Of a stretch of DNA of 64,000 bases, positions 36,068-44,608 are shown in pieces. The position numbers and the translations under genes are program-made. Position 1 is the first letter of the stretch. Every line of letters begins with the position of its first letter. The notes beneath the pieces are model-generated. The model did no database searches. It was not told the DNA's origin and was given only the letters and a program-made list of their open reading frames with translations. This DNA is from Flagellimonas marinaquae (GTDB lineage Bacteria; Bacteroidota; Bacteroidia; Flavobacteriales; Flavobacteriaceae): the NCBI RefSeq assembly GCF_023716465.1, contig NZ_CP092415.1:3077501-3141500 (forward strand), in the 5' to 3' direction.

Positions 36068-37819
36068 ATGACGATGAAACGATTATATATTACATTGTTA
36101 AGTTTAAGCAGTCTGTTTTTTATCAACTGTAGTGATGATTATTTGGACAAAAATCCAATTTCAGATGTAAGCGAAGAAAGCTTCTTTCTTACGGCTTCCG
36201 ACCTAGAATTGTACACCAATGGTTTCTATTTAATGTTACCCAACAGCACCGCTAGAAACGAGATTTTTACTTACGACAGCCAGTGTGGTGACATTGTTCA
36301 CAACACCTTGAGCGATCTAATGATCGGGGCGCGAATCGTACCTGCTACCGGTGGAGGTTGGAACTGGGGCAATTTACGCAACATCAACTATTTCTTGGAA
36401 AACTATGAGCGGTGTGAGGATGAAGCGGCCAAGAACAGATTTGGAGGAGTTGCCAGGTTTTTTAGGGCCTATTATTATTTTGGAATGGTCGTAAACTTTG
36501 GCGACGTGCCATGGTACGATACCACTATGGAGGCCGACGACGAAGGACTTTACAAGGCCAGGGATAGCAGACAATTTGTAGTTGACAAGATCCTTGAAGA
36601 TTTGGATTGGGCCATAAACAACATGGGTGATGAACAATATGCTTACGAAGTGAGTAAATTTACGGCCCTCGCCTTAAAATCCAGAGTAGCCTTATTTGAA
36701 GGAACTTTCGAAAAATACCACGGTATATCCGGATATGAGAAATATCTGGAAGCGGCCGCTGATGCATCGGAAGAGTTGATGGACACCGGTGTTTATTCAC
36801 TCTATAGTACCGGAAACCCAAATTTAGATTATGCGGATTTGTTCAGAGCTGAAACAGCGCAAACAACAGAGGTGATCTTGGCACGGGAATATACGGAACC
36901 CCTTACCAACGGGCACCGTGCCAATTATTATACCTTGACAGGGTCACAAGGAAGACCGGGAATGCCAAAAAGTGTGGTAAATTCATATTTAAATTCGGAC
37001 GGTTCCCGTTTTACCGATCAAGCCGATTTTAATGCCGTTTCCTTTGCCGATGAAACAGTAGATCGCGACCCAAGGTTGGCACAGACCATTCGTACCCCCG
37101 GATATAGTAGGGTGGGTGAGGGTACGGCCTTGCCCCCGGACCTGTCATTTTCAATAACAGGGTATCATATTACCAAGTTTGTGACCAGTTCCAATTCCGA
37201 TGGTATCAATCAAAATATCAATGATCTGCCCGTATTTCGTTTTGCAGAGGTACTATTAAACTTTGCCGAAGCAAAAGCGGAATTAGGGAACATTACACAA
37301 GATGATCTGGACCGTTCGATCGGACTACTAAGAAATCGTGTAGGTATGCCCGGTCTGTCCATGGATGATTCCAATGCTGACCCTGATGATTACCAAGCAA
37401 TGATCTATCCCAACGTTAGCGGTGCCAATCAAGGATTGTTATTGGAAATTAGACGGGAGCGCCGAATAGAACTTTATATGGAAGGACATCGTTGGAACGA
37501 TATTAGACGGTGGAAGATAGGCCAATCCATAACATTGCCACTGCGCGGAATTTATTTGCCGGGGGCAGGGGAGTACGATTTGGACGGCAATGGTTCCATC
37601 GATACTGTAATCTACGAAGGTGATGCACCTGCCGATCAAATTGCAGGCGCAAAATATTTTAAGTTGGGCGCAGATATTCATTTAAGTGCGGATAACTTAA
37701 TAGATCCACTACCAGAATTCAACACCAGAAGTTTTAATGAAGACAGGGATTATCTTTTACCTATTCCGATACAGGAACTGCAATTGAACCCGAATCTAAC
37801 GCAAAACCCAAATTGGTAG
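36068..37819 (+). CDS. RagB/SusD family nutrient-binding lipoprotein
   Basis: A 583-aa outer-membrane lipoprotein; the signal ends in LFFINC. The conserved RagB/SusD segments are visible: RFFRAYYYFGMVVNFGDVPW, KFTALALKSRVALFEGTF, FRFAEVLLNFAEAKAELG and LLLEIRRERRIELYMEGHRW, with LLPIPIQELQLNPNLTQNP at the end. It forms the lid of the SusC channel. It begins 8 bp after susC and is followed by a strong terminator. An ATG six bases downstream (36074) is an alternative start. Confidence 0.96.
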   Translation: MTMKRLYITLLSLSSLFFINCSDDYLDKNPISDVSEESFFLTASDLELYTNGFYLMLPNSTARNEIFTYDSQCGDIVHNTLSDLMIGARIVPATGGGWNWGNLRNINYFLENYERCEDEAAKNRFGGVARFFRAYYYFGMVVNFGDVPWYDTTMEADDEGLYKARDSRQFVVDKILEDLDWAINNMGDEQYAYEVSKFTALALKSRVALFEGTFEKYHGISGYEKYLEAAADASEELMDTGVYSLYSTGNPNLDYADLFRAETAQTTEVILAREYTEPLTNGHRANYYTLTGSQGRPGMPKSVVNSYLNSDGSRFTDQADFNAVSFADETVDRDPRLAQTIRTPGYSRVGEGTALPPDLSFSITGYHITKFVTSSNSDGINQNINDLPVFRFAEVLLNFAEAKAELGNITQDDLDRSIGLLRNRVGMPGLSMDDSNADPDDYQAMIYPNVSGANQGLLLEIRRERRIELYMEGHRWNDIRRWKIGQSITLPLRGIYLPGAGEYDLDGNGSIDTVIYEGDAPADQIAGAKYFKLGADIHLSADNLIDPLPEFNTRSFNEDRDYLLPIPIQELQLNPNLTQNPNW

Positions 37820-37835
37820 TTTAGCAATGATAAAG

Positions 37836-37872
37836 CTCCAGGACGGCTATGTCTTGTCCTGGAGTTTTTTTT
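37836..37872 (+). terminator. Rho-independent terminator after susD
   Basis: A 9-bp perfect stem CTCCAGGAC/GTCCTGGAG (37836-37844 and 37856-37864), an 11-nt loop and eight T. It separates the SusCD operon from the sigma factor gene. Confidence 0.93.
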
Positions 37873-37967
37873 GATAACAATAGCATAATCTACAACTACA
37901 AATTTATTCACGATCAGACGATAAATTTGATTGCGAAGCTCAATACATAACCAAGCTGCCCCAGCTG

Positions 37968-38528
37968 ATGGAAAACCAAAAACTGCTCATAAATGCACTC
38001 CAGAATCGCCAAGAAAAAGCACTGGAAAAGATTTTTAACAGCTATTGGAAACGACTATATCTTTATGCACATAGTTTTGTGGATGACCATCAAGTGGCCC
38101 AAGATCTTGTACAGGAAATATTTATAAGTCTTTGGGAAAAAACCGAAACGGTCAAAATCGAACAAATCGAGGCCTATCTTTTCAGAGGTGTCAAATATAG
38201 AGCCATTAACTACGTGAAATTGGAAAAGAGGAAAGTTTTTTCCGAACAAGTTTTGGAAGCTCGGCCTGCTGTAGATGGGGTAAAAGAACATATGGATTAC
38301 TTGGAATCCGAAGAACTCTTTCTAACAACGATGGGGAAACTCCCCAACAAGTGCCGTAGAGTTTTTTATTTAAGTCGTGTTCAAGGGTACAATAACAAGG
38401 AAATTGCCTTGGAAATGGATATTTCTATCAGAACCGTTGAGACCCACATAAGTAATGCATTAAGGCTCTTTAAACTTCACTTTAAAAACTGTTTGTCACT
38501 CATTGTTTTATTTCTTGGCCAATATTGA
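37968..38528 (+). CDS. ECF RNA polymerase sigma-70 factor (Bacteroidota FecI-like)
   Basis: A 186-aa sigma factor with region 2 (YAHSFVDDHQVAQDLVQEIF, ISLWEKTETV, LFRGVKYRAINYV) and region 4 (LPNKCRRVFYLSRVQGYNNK and ISIRTVETHISNAL). It is the probable partner of the FecR anti-sigma factor 5.5 kb upstream, and would drive the SusCD operon. In most loci of this type the order is sigma-FecR-SusC-SusD; here sigma is last and separated by a terminator. Confidence 0.94.
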   Translation: MENQKLLINALQNRQEKALEKIFNSYWKRLYLYAHSFVDDHQVAQDLVQEIFISLWEKTETVKIEQIEAYLFRGVKYRAINYVKLEKRKVFSEQVLEARPAVDGVKEHMDYLESEELFLTTMGKLPNKCRRVFYLSRVQGYNNKEIALEMDISIRTVETHISNALRLFKLHFKNCLSLIVLFLGQY

Positions 38529-38653
38529 GGTTTGTTCAATTTTTTGGACAAGTAATATGCTATCTTATATTTATTGACCATTTGATAAACCATAAAGCAT
38601 CAATTACTTTAAATATTATGCATTAGCATTGCTCTTGGATGGGTAAAAGTTTT

Positions 38654-40384
38654 TTACGGGTACCTCCAACTGCTCAAATCGGCGCCTTGCGGAGCACTTT
38701 CGGCAATTCGTTTCATAATTTTTGGTACATACATGGAGTTGTATCGTAAACGGCTAATGGCATTGGGCTCATTGGGGTCGCCGTTCCAACAATGCTCAGC
38801 GCGGTCTCCATACAGCACTTCGCCATCATAAAAGGGCTCTGTGGTGTTCTCAAGAAAATCTTCCATGAGATAGACGGCGTTGTTTAAATAGTAATTGTCC
38901 ATATCGCCGCAATAAATATGTATTTTGCCTTTAAGCTTAGGGCCCAGTTTTTCCCAATCGCGTTCCAGTATGTGTCTTAGATCATAGTTTTCTTTCCAAT
39001 ACTCGGCAACTTCGTGGTCAATATCCCCGGTCATTTTATCCCAGATCCTTACCGGATAACCATCTTCCCCTTGAGGGGAATATGTCGCTTCCCAAATATC
39101 CCATTGTTGCCCAGATCGGGATTTGTCGCCAAGCACCAGTTCCAAATGATTGCCTTGTTTTAAGGTGGATTGAATGTCGCCCAGATAATCCCTATGGGAG
39201 GGTACCTCCAGTTGTTTATGTGCCGAATCGTAGTAATACGCATTGTCATCCTCATAAATATTGGTGAGGCAATACGCTCTAAAATCTATGGGGTCGGGAC
39301 AGGCAGCAAAACAACCGTTATATTCATCCGGGTATTTTACTTGAACCGCGAGAGCCTCCCAACCACCAGTGGAACCTCCGTACAAAAATCGTGACCAACC
39401 TTCTCCCATACCCCTGAACTCTTTTTCGATATATGGTATGAGTTCATAGGTAATGGCATCGCCATAGGGGCCTTGACTGGCTGAATTTACCGCGTAGGAG
39501 TCATCATAATAGGGGGTGGGGTGTTGAATTTCAATGATCAAGAAGCGGGGAAAGTCTGGCTCGTTCCATCTTTTGTAAAAATCATAGGCTTCTTGTTGCT
39601 GTATAATATTGTAGCCTTCCAAATCAAACCGTGCAGAATATTCGGGTTCTAAATTGGGGTCGGGCGGGGTGGTCCTAAATCCGCCAAAATCCTTTGGAAA
39701 ATGTCCATGGAAAACCATTAACGGATATTTGGCCTCTGGGTGTTCATTAAAACCTTTGGGCAAAAGTACATGTGCACCCAGATACATATCCCTCCCGTAG
39801 AATTCCGATAATTTTTCGGATTTTATTTTGATATGTTTTATCCAATCGGTGTCTTCCGGCTCGGGAATCGGGGGGATTTCCTGATCCATTACGATGGAAA
39901 TATTTTCGATACCGTTTTCTCTAACCGTAATTTTAAAAGGTTTACTATACAGGTTTCCGGGAGAGGTATTCCAATGTTGGCCCTCCCCATTGTCCATGGG
40001 CAGTTTTACCGTATGCCCTGTACTTAAATTGAAAGTTTCATACACGTGCAATAGCGCCTGTACATTATATTCTCCAGGTGGTACATCGGATAAACTTGGG
40101 TAGGGGTACCCAAATATGGATTCATCAAAAGTGAAGGTTTCATCGGGTTCCATACCCTCTACGTTCATCCCAAAAATGAGTTGTGTGTTTAACCCATCAT
40201 TAATTTGAAAACGTGGTTCCTTGCTATCGTCCGTTGAAAGCATTAGAAGTAAGCGGCCATCTTTGCTTAGCTCACTTGCCGCTTGGTCAAAAGATACTTG
40301 AATTTTGTGGTTTGTTTTATTGTTCTGTAGGCAGGAAAATAAAAGCAAGGTTGCACTACAGACAAAAAAAAGTTTTTTGGTCAT
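38654..40384 (-). CDS. Enterochelin-esterase-like alpha/beta hydrolase lipoprotein
   Basis: A 576-aa lipoprotein when started at ATG 40382-40384, whose signal MTKKLFFVCSATLLLFSC has a lipobox; the frame extends 70 codons further but those residues are not signal-like. Residues 30-200 are beta-rich and unassigned. The catalytic domain has MVFHGHFPKDFGG, then the nucleophile elbow YGGSTGGWEAL and WEATYSPQGEDGYP, with a late His (ELAEHCWNG region: DRAEHCWNG). It is probably a carbohydrate or siderophore esterase. It is convergent with the sigma gene and divergent from the isomerase-like gene, with which it shares the 40385-40562 promoter region. Confidence 0.86.
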   Translation of the reverse strand: MTKKLFFVCSATLLLFSCLQNNKTNHKIQVSFDQAASELSKDGRLLLMLSTDDSKEPRFQINDGLNTQLIFGMNVEGMEPDETFTFDESIFGYPYPSLSDVPPGEYNVQALLHVYETFNLSTGHTVKLPMDNGEGQHWNTSPGNLYSKPFKITVRENGIENISIVMDQEIPPIPEPEDTDWIKHIKIKSEKLSEFYGRDMYLGAHVLLPKGFNEHPEAKYPLMVFHGHFPKDFGGFRTTPPDPNLEPEYSARFDLEGYNIIQQQEAYDFYKRWNEPDFPRFLIIEIQHPTPYYDDSYAVNSASQGPYGDAITYELIPYIEKEFRGMGEGWSRFLYGGSTGGWEALAVQVKYPDEYNGCFAACPDPIDFRAYCLTNIYEDDNAYYYDSAHKQLEVPSHRDYLGDIQSTLKQGNHLELVLGDKSRSGQQWDIWEATYSPQGEDGYPVRIWDKMTGDIDHEVAEYWKENYDLRHILERDWEKLGPKLKGKIHIYCGDMDNYYLNNAVYLMEDFLENTTEPFYDGEVLYGDRAEHCWNGDPNEPNAISRLRYNSMYVPKIMKRIAESAPQGADLSSWRYP

Positions 40385-40562
40385 CTTAGTTGGCTTTGGA
40401 TGAATAAGATAACCCATTCTTTTCACATACAAAATGGTATCTATACTTATTCTGGTCAGCAGGAAGGTATTCGTCAAGCATAAAATCACAATATCTTTTA
40501 AAAATATTATGTGTATTGCCCTATATTGTATAAGAATTTTAATAAACAAACTGAATATTGTT

Positions 40563-41426
40563 ATGGTACACAAGAATCGAATCATACTGCTCATAATTGC
40601 GATTGTTCTATCTGCAGCGCCAAGTTATGCACAAGATAATTTTGGTGGATTGGCCCTTTATACGGTTAGGGACGATATGGGGGAAGATGCTAAAGCAACA
40701 TTACAGAAAGTGGCTGATGCCGGATATGCCTATATTGAAGCTGCAGGTTACGACCATGGGAAATTTTACGATATGGAACCTCAAGCATTTAAAACCTACT
40801 TAGACCGTGTTGGTTTAAGGCCTGTAAGCACGCACATGGGAGGAGTGACTATGGAAAATGCGGACCAACAGATTGCGGATGCCAAGGCGGCTGGTTTTAC
40901 GTATTTTACCATTCCTGTTCCGCCAATGGGCATGTTTACCTTTGACCGTGAAAGCATGACCATGGGAATGGATGGATCTGTTGAGGATCTCGCCACTATT
41001 TTGACCACCCTTGGTAAGAAGTGTGAGGAGGTCGGCTTAAAATTATTGTACCACAACCACGATTTTGAGTATAAGGAGAATGAAGATGGGGTTGTACCTA
41101 TCGACTATCTTTTGGAGAATACCGACCCCGACTATGTAAACTTTCAGATGGATTTATATTGGGTAACCCGGGCAGGGGCCGATCCGGTCGCTTATTTTGA
41201 AAAGTACCCGGGTAGATTCAAACTATGGCATGTGAAGGATATGGACAAAGAGGGTAAATTTGCCCCAGTTGGCGAAGGAACCATCGATTTTAGTAGAATT
41301 TTGAAGAAAAAAAATGCTTCGGGTATGGAAAACTACTTTGTTGAACAAGATATGACTTGGGACAAAAAGCCTTTGGAAGTGATAAAAATAAGCCATAAAG
41401 GACTGAAAAAGATAGGGTTTCAATAA
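40563..41426 (+). CDS. Exported sugar phosphate isomerase/epimerase-like (AP endonuclease 2 fold) protein
   Basis: A 287-aa TIM-barrel protein when started at ATG 40563, whose signal peptide ends at SYAQD. The barrel has the family features: YIEAAGYDHGKFYDM, LLYHNHDFEY (metal His), VNFQMDLYWVTRAGADPV and FKLWHVKDMD (metal His and Asp). It acts on sugars in the periplasm; the exact reaction is not predictable. The frame is open 43 codons further upstream, but those lack a signal and the start would leave little promoter space before the divergent esterase gene. Confidence 0.9.
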   Translation: MVHKNRIILLIIAIVLSAAPSYAQDNFGGLALYTVRDDMGEDAKATLQKVADAGYAYIEAAGYDHGKFYDMEPQAFKTYLDRVGLRPVSTHMGGVTMENADQQIADAKAAGFTYFTIPVPPMGMFTFDRESMTMGMDGSVEDLATILTTLGKKCEEVGLKLLYHNHDFEYKENEDGVVPIDYLLENTDPDYVNFQMDLYWVTRAGADPVAYFEKYPGRFKLWHVKDMDKEGKFAPVGEGTIDFSRILKKKNASGMENYFVEQDMTWDKKPLEVIKISHKGLKKIGFQ

Positions 41427-41508
41427 AGGAGACCTGGATTGATCAAGCTGATTGGGCAGAAAAAAACCAAGAAATTAAAAAAATATTTTTTACAATCGGT
41501 TACATTAG

Positions 41509-41516
41509 TATCTTTG
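41509..41516 (+). promoter_or_regulatory. -7 promoter box of the tRNA-Arg gene
   Basis: TATCTTTG matches TAnnTTTG and lies 14 bp before the tRNA. No clear -33 TTG is seen at the expected distance, only a T-rich stretch near 41486-41493. Confidence 0.65.
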
Positions 41517-41530
41517 CACCCGCAAACTTA

Positions 41531-41604
41531 GGTCGCGTAGCTCAGCTGGATAGAGCATCTGCCTTCTAAGCAGACGGTCGAAGGTTCGAATCCTTCCGCG
41601 ATCA
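41531..41604 (+). tRNA. tRNA-Arg, anticodon TCT
   Basis: A 74-nt cloverleaf: acceptor GGTCGCG/CGCGATC with discriminator A (41604), D-arm containing AGCTCAGCTGGATAGAGC, anticodon stem TCTGC/GCAGA with loop CTTCTAA, and T-arm GGTTCGAATCC. The anticodon TCT reads AGA. CCA is not encoded. The gene stays intact because the island's attL core restores its 3' end. Confidence 0.96.
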
Positions 41605-41605
41605 C
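41584..41605 (+). other. attL core
   Basis: Starts GTTCGAATCC and ends CGATCAC, 22 bp, identical to 51894-51915. It covers the T-loop, the acceptor 3' strand and one base past the discriminator of the tRNA. Confidence 0.9.
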
Positions 41606-41609
41606 TTAT

Positions 41610-41627
41610 AGAGTTCAAACAAAACCA
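41610..41627 (+). repeat. Degenerate copy of the 18-bp array motif next to attL
   Basis: AGAGTTCAAACAAAACCA matches the array consensus AAAGTTCAAATAAACGAT at 12 of 18 positions and shares the AGAGTTCAAA start with the copy at 45506. It lies 4 bp from the attL core. Match is weak and could be chance. Confidence 0.4.
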
Positions 41628-41661
41628 AAACCTTGCATATCTTATTGATTTGCAAGGTTTT
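41627..41661 (+). terminator. Terminator supplied by the island after the tRNA
   Basis: An 11-bp perfect stem AAAACCTTGCA/TGCAAGGTTTT with a 13-nt loop, followed by a T-rich stretch after two As and a G. It replaces the native tRNA terminator, which the insertion moved to 51928. Confidence 0.85.
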
Positions 41662-41711
41662 AATGTTTTTAAGCACTTGTTTGAATTGGTTTGATTTGGT
41701 ATGTTTTGGTT

Positions 41712-41726
41712 TGTAATTCGGTTAGT
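41712..41726 (+). repeat. Left copy of the 15-bp subterminal repeat (candidate integrase arm site)
   Basis: TGTAATTCGGTTAGT, identical to 51827-51841. One copy lies 107 bp inside attL, the other 53 bp inside attR. Direct repeats inside both ends are expected for arm-type sites of a tyrosine integrase with an N-terminal arm-binding domain. Confidence 0.65.
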
Positions 41727-41835
41727 AAATTTTTTTCTTCAAAGTGTTAACCGTATAAGCATGTAATTAGCTATATTACAATTGCTTAGTATTTGACTTT
41801 CGTAGGTAATTATCGTTCAATTTAACACAAAACCT

Positions 41836-43107
41836 ATGAGAACTCGGTCAACATTTTCAATCAGTTTCTGGATAAGCACTTCCCGGAGGAGTGATAACAC
41901 GGCAAAGATCTATGCTCGAATCACCGTTGATTCGAAAAGGGCTAACATGAGTTTAAAGTATACTATCCCAAAAGAGATATGGGACAGTAAGGGGTCGAAG
42001 GTTCTGGGGCGAACAAAAGAAGCTCAAGAAATCAATACTTATCTGATGGAAGTTGAAACAGAGCTATTCCAATGCTATCGTGAACTTCGATCTAGAACGC
42101 CCCATATAACTCCGCAGATGGTCAAGGCTCACTATTTTGGAGAAGATGTGAGTGAGTTTACTTTAAAGAATTTGTTCGAGTATCACAACACTCACAATGC
42201 TCATATTCTTTGTAAAGCCACTCTAAGTCATTACAAGACCTGTCAGAAATACTTATTAAAGTACATAAAGAAGCAATACAATTGTAATGATTACAAATTA
42301 TCACAACTTAATCATCAATTTATTGTTGGGTTTGAAACCTATCTACGCAAATTACACCCAATAAACCATCATGGAAACCTTTCAAACAATGGTGCGATGA
42401 AGCATATTCAACGCCTACGTAAAATGATAAGGATCGCCGTTGACAATGAATGGATTGATAAGGATCCATTTCAAAAGTTCAAGATCAGGATGGAAAGAAA
42501 GGAAAGAGCGTTTTTGACTTTATCAGAACTTCAAAAAATTCAAGATTATTTTACAGGGATTGAGCGTTTGCGAATTGTGAAAGACTTATTTGTTTTTAGT
42601 TGTTATACAGGTATTTCCTATTGCGATATTATGGACTTGTCTGAAGATAACCTGGTATTGGGGATAGATGGAAAGTATTGGATAAGTACTAAAAGGATGA
42701 AGACCAAAAATAGCTTTAAGCTTCCATTGGTTGGTCCAGCATTGTCTATTATTAAACGATATCAATATCATCCTAAACGGGATTCTGAAAAACTGTTCCC
42801 CAGAATATCCAATCAAAAATTAAACAGTTATTTAAAGGAAATTGCGGATGCATGTGACATCACAAAAAATGTAACCTTCCATATGGCCAGACATACTTTC
42901 GCCACAACTATTACTTTAAGTAATGGGGTTCCTATTGAGACGGTTTCCAAAATATTAGGACATACCAAATTGGCCACCACCCAGGTCTATGCACGGGTGC
43001 TAGACAGAAAGATAAGTGAGGACATGGACGGACTGGATATCATACTGGACAAAAAGATGTCAGAAACAAATATTGCAAAGGAAAGGTTTGGAAATTTTGA
43101 CCATTGA
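41836..43107 (+). CDS. Tyrosine site-specific integrase (IntDOT-like) of the island
   Basis: A 423-aa integrase with an N-terminal arm-DNA-binding domain (SFWISTSRRSDNTAKIYARI, residues 7-90), a SAM-like core-binding domain (about 110-215) and a C-terminal catalytic domain. The catalytic residues include the HxxR in HMARHTF, the His of LGHTKLATTQ and the nucleophile Tyr in VYARV. The Arg I position reads TGISYCDI, with Ser where most family members have Arg; the CTnDOT integrase is known to lack the same residue. It starts 231 bp from attL and points into the element. It would catalyse insertion into the tRNA gene. Confidence 0.94.
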   Translation: MRTRSTFSISFWISTSRRSDNTAKIYARITVDSKRANMSLKYTIPKEIWDSKGSKVLGRTKEAQEINTYLMEVETELFQCYRELRSRTPHITPQMVKAHYFGEDVSEFTLKNLFEYHNTHNAHILCKATLSHYKTCQKYLLKYIKKQYNCNDYKLSQLNHQFIVGFETYLRKLHPINHHGNLSNNGAMKHIQRLRKMIRIAVDNEWIDKDPFQKFKIRMERKERAFLTLSELQKIQDYFTGIERLRIVKDLFVFSCYTGISYCDIMDLSEDNLVLGIDGKYWISTKRMKTKNSFKLPLVGPALSIIKRYQYHPKRDSEKLFPRISNQKLNSYLKEIADACDITKNVTFHMARHTFATTITLSNGVPIETVSKILGHTKLATTQVYARVLDRKISEDMDGLDIILDKKMSETNIAKERFGNFDH

Positions 43108-43440
43108 TCAGGAATCCTGAATTCATTCCATTCAAACCAAGACGGGTCAAAAGTCCCAATTCTTACCTCCAACTTTTGCACGTGGTCCCTGTTGCAATTT
43201 TATAGCGTTCGGGAAGAAAAGCGTAAAGTAAAATTGGAATAGGGTGCAATACTCTATTTAGAATAATTAGAGACTTCAATACTTCTTATTGAAAGTGGCT
43301 ATTTATGTTTTCTTTGCTGGCAAAGAAAAAATGAAGAGCAAGAGGATAGCGTGCTGGCGCAGCGCTATCGATTCATTTTCCTTTGTAAAAGCCGGTATTT
43401 TAAGGGATTTTGCGGAAGTTCAATTTATTCTATTTAGTTC

Positions 43441-43499
43441 ATTTTTAGCCTAAAAATGCTCTCAGCCCAATGAAACCAATGAATTTTTAGCTTAAAAAC
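43441..43499 (+). repeat. Structured 59-bp repeat, unit 1
   Basis: Order of parts: TTTTTA-GCCT-AAAAA, a 10-bp linker ending CAGC, CCAATGAA twice with one A between, then TTTTTA-GCTT-AAAAA. It aligns without gaps to 43574-43632 at about 70 percent identity. Confidence 0.75.
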
Positions 43500-43573
43500 T
43501 GAACTTTGGTGCTTTCAATGAAGGAGTCTTTTCTCCTTAATTTATGATTGTAATGATTCTTGGAACAATTAAC

Positions 43574-43632
43574 ATTTTTAATGGAAAAAGCTGTTCAGCC
43601 CAGTAAAACCAGTAAATTTTTAATGGAAAAAT
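43574..43632 (+). repeat. Structured 59-bp repeat, unit 2
   Basis: Same plan as unit 1 with covarying parts: TTTTTA-ATGG-AAAAA at both ends and CCAGTAAA twice in the middle. Within each unit the paired parts match each other better than they match the other unit. Confidence 0.75.
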
Positions 43633-43879
43633 GGGTTTCAAGAAGTCTAACAGGTCAAATTTTACCTAGCTCAGTAGTATTAGTTAGTGGCAAGATTTGG
43701 GGCTTGCAGCACTCCACTTCGTTGCGTTCGCTTTGATCTCAAATTTCATAATGTGACAAGGATTTTTAAACCACCGTTTTATTGAACTTTCAAGGTAAAA
43801 CGAGTCCACTGATTCCAAAGAGTTTCCTTTTTCCGTGCACTTAATTGGTTTCCCATTTAGACCCTTTTTTACCCCTAAG

Positions 43880-44450
43880 ATGAAGTTCGGTTATGCAAGA
43901 GTGAGCACAAAATCACAGAAACACGATTTGCATGTTAATGTCTTTTTGAGGGAAGGAATCAAACCCAAGAACATCTATGTCGATATTTCATCTGGAGCAA
44001 AAGCGGAAAGAAAGGGTCTGGATGAACTTTTATCCATTTTACGTGAAAGTGACACTCTTGTAGTCTATAAACTGGACCGAATCGCCAGAAGCCTTTCTCA
44101 TCTCACTAAACTCATCGAAGATTTTGAAAAGAAGGGAATCCACTTCAAAAGCATTCAGGAAAATTTCATTGATACCACTTCCCCACACGGCAGGTTTATC
44201 TTCAACTTATTTGCTTCGGTTGCCCAATTTGGAAAGAGATATTATCATTGAACGTACACGGGCAGGAATGGAAAGCTCAAGAAGACGTGGATTGAAAATT
44301 GGTCGGAAGCCTGGTCTCAGTAAACAGGCATTGAACAAGGCTTTGTTGGCGGAAAGATACTATAGGGACAAAAAACTGAGCATAGAGGAGATCATGAAAC
44401 TCATTGATGTTGGTTCCAAAAAGACGCTCTATAAATATTTGGCGCACTAA
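43880..44450 (+). pseudogene. Serine recombinase (resolvase/invertase) with a +1 frameshift
   Basis: From ATG 43880 the frame reads KFGYARVSTKSQKHDL with the catalytic Ser, then LVVYKLDRIARSLSHL and GRFIFNLFASVAQ. After CAA near 44228 there is one T too many in a TTT run; removing it continues in the other frame as LERDIIIERTRAGMESSRRR and a C-terminal HTH ending KKTLYKYLAH at 44450. The restored protein would be about 189 aa, family-sized. It is either a recent inactivating mutation or a base-calling error in a homopolymer. It lies beside the structured repeats at 43441-43632. Confidence 0.88.
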
Positions 44451-44608
44451 GGCAGATGAAAGAGTATTGAATGTGGAAATCTGTTTTGGGACAAGAAACA
44501 AACTTTAGACAAAGCTTATTGCAAGAAGCATAAAGAGAAAATCAAAAAGTAATAATTGCTTGATTTGTAAGAATAATATGTATTTTAAAGCTCTGTAAGC
44601 ACTTAACC

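Larger units (their letters stand above)
43108..43879. other. 772-bp gene-free stretch between integrase and resolvase
   Basis: No supportable gene. It holds two diverged 59-bp structured repeats (43441-43499 and 43574-43632), several A/T-rich blocks and a G/C-richer patch near 43350-43380. Its place directly before a serine recombinase gene makes a recombination (res-like) site or replication/transfer origin possible. Confidence 0.6.

Noticed and set aside
40385..40594. Seventy extra N-terminal residues on the esterase lipoprotein
   Set aside because: They precede a textbook lipoprotein signal (MTKKLFFVCSATLLLFSC) and run through the divergent promoter region.
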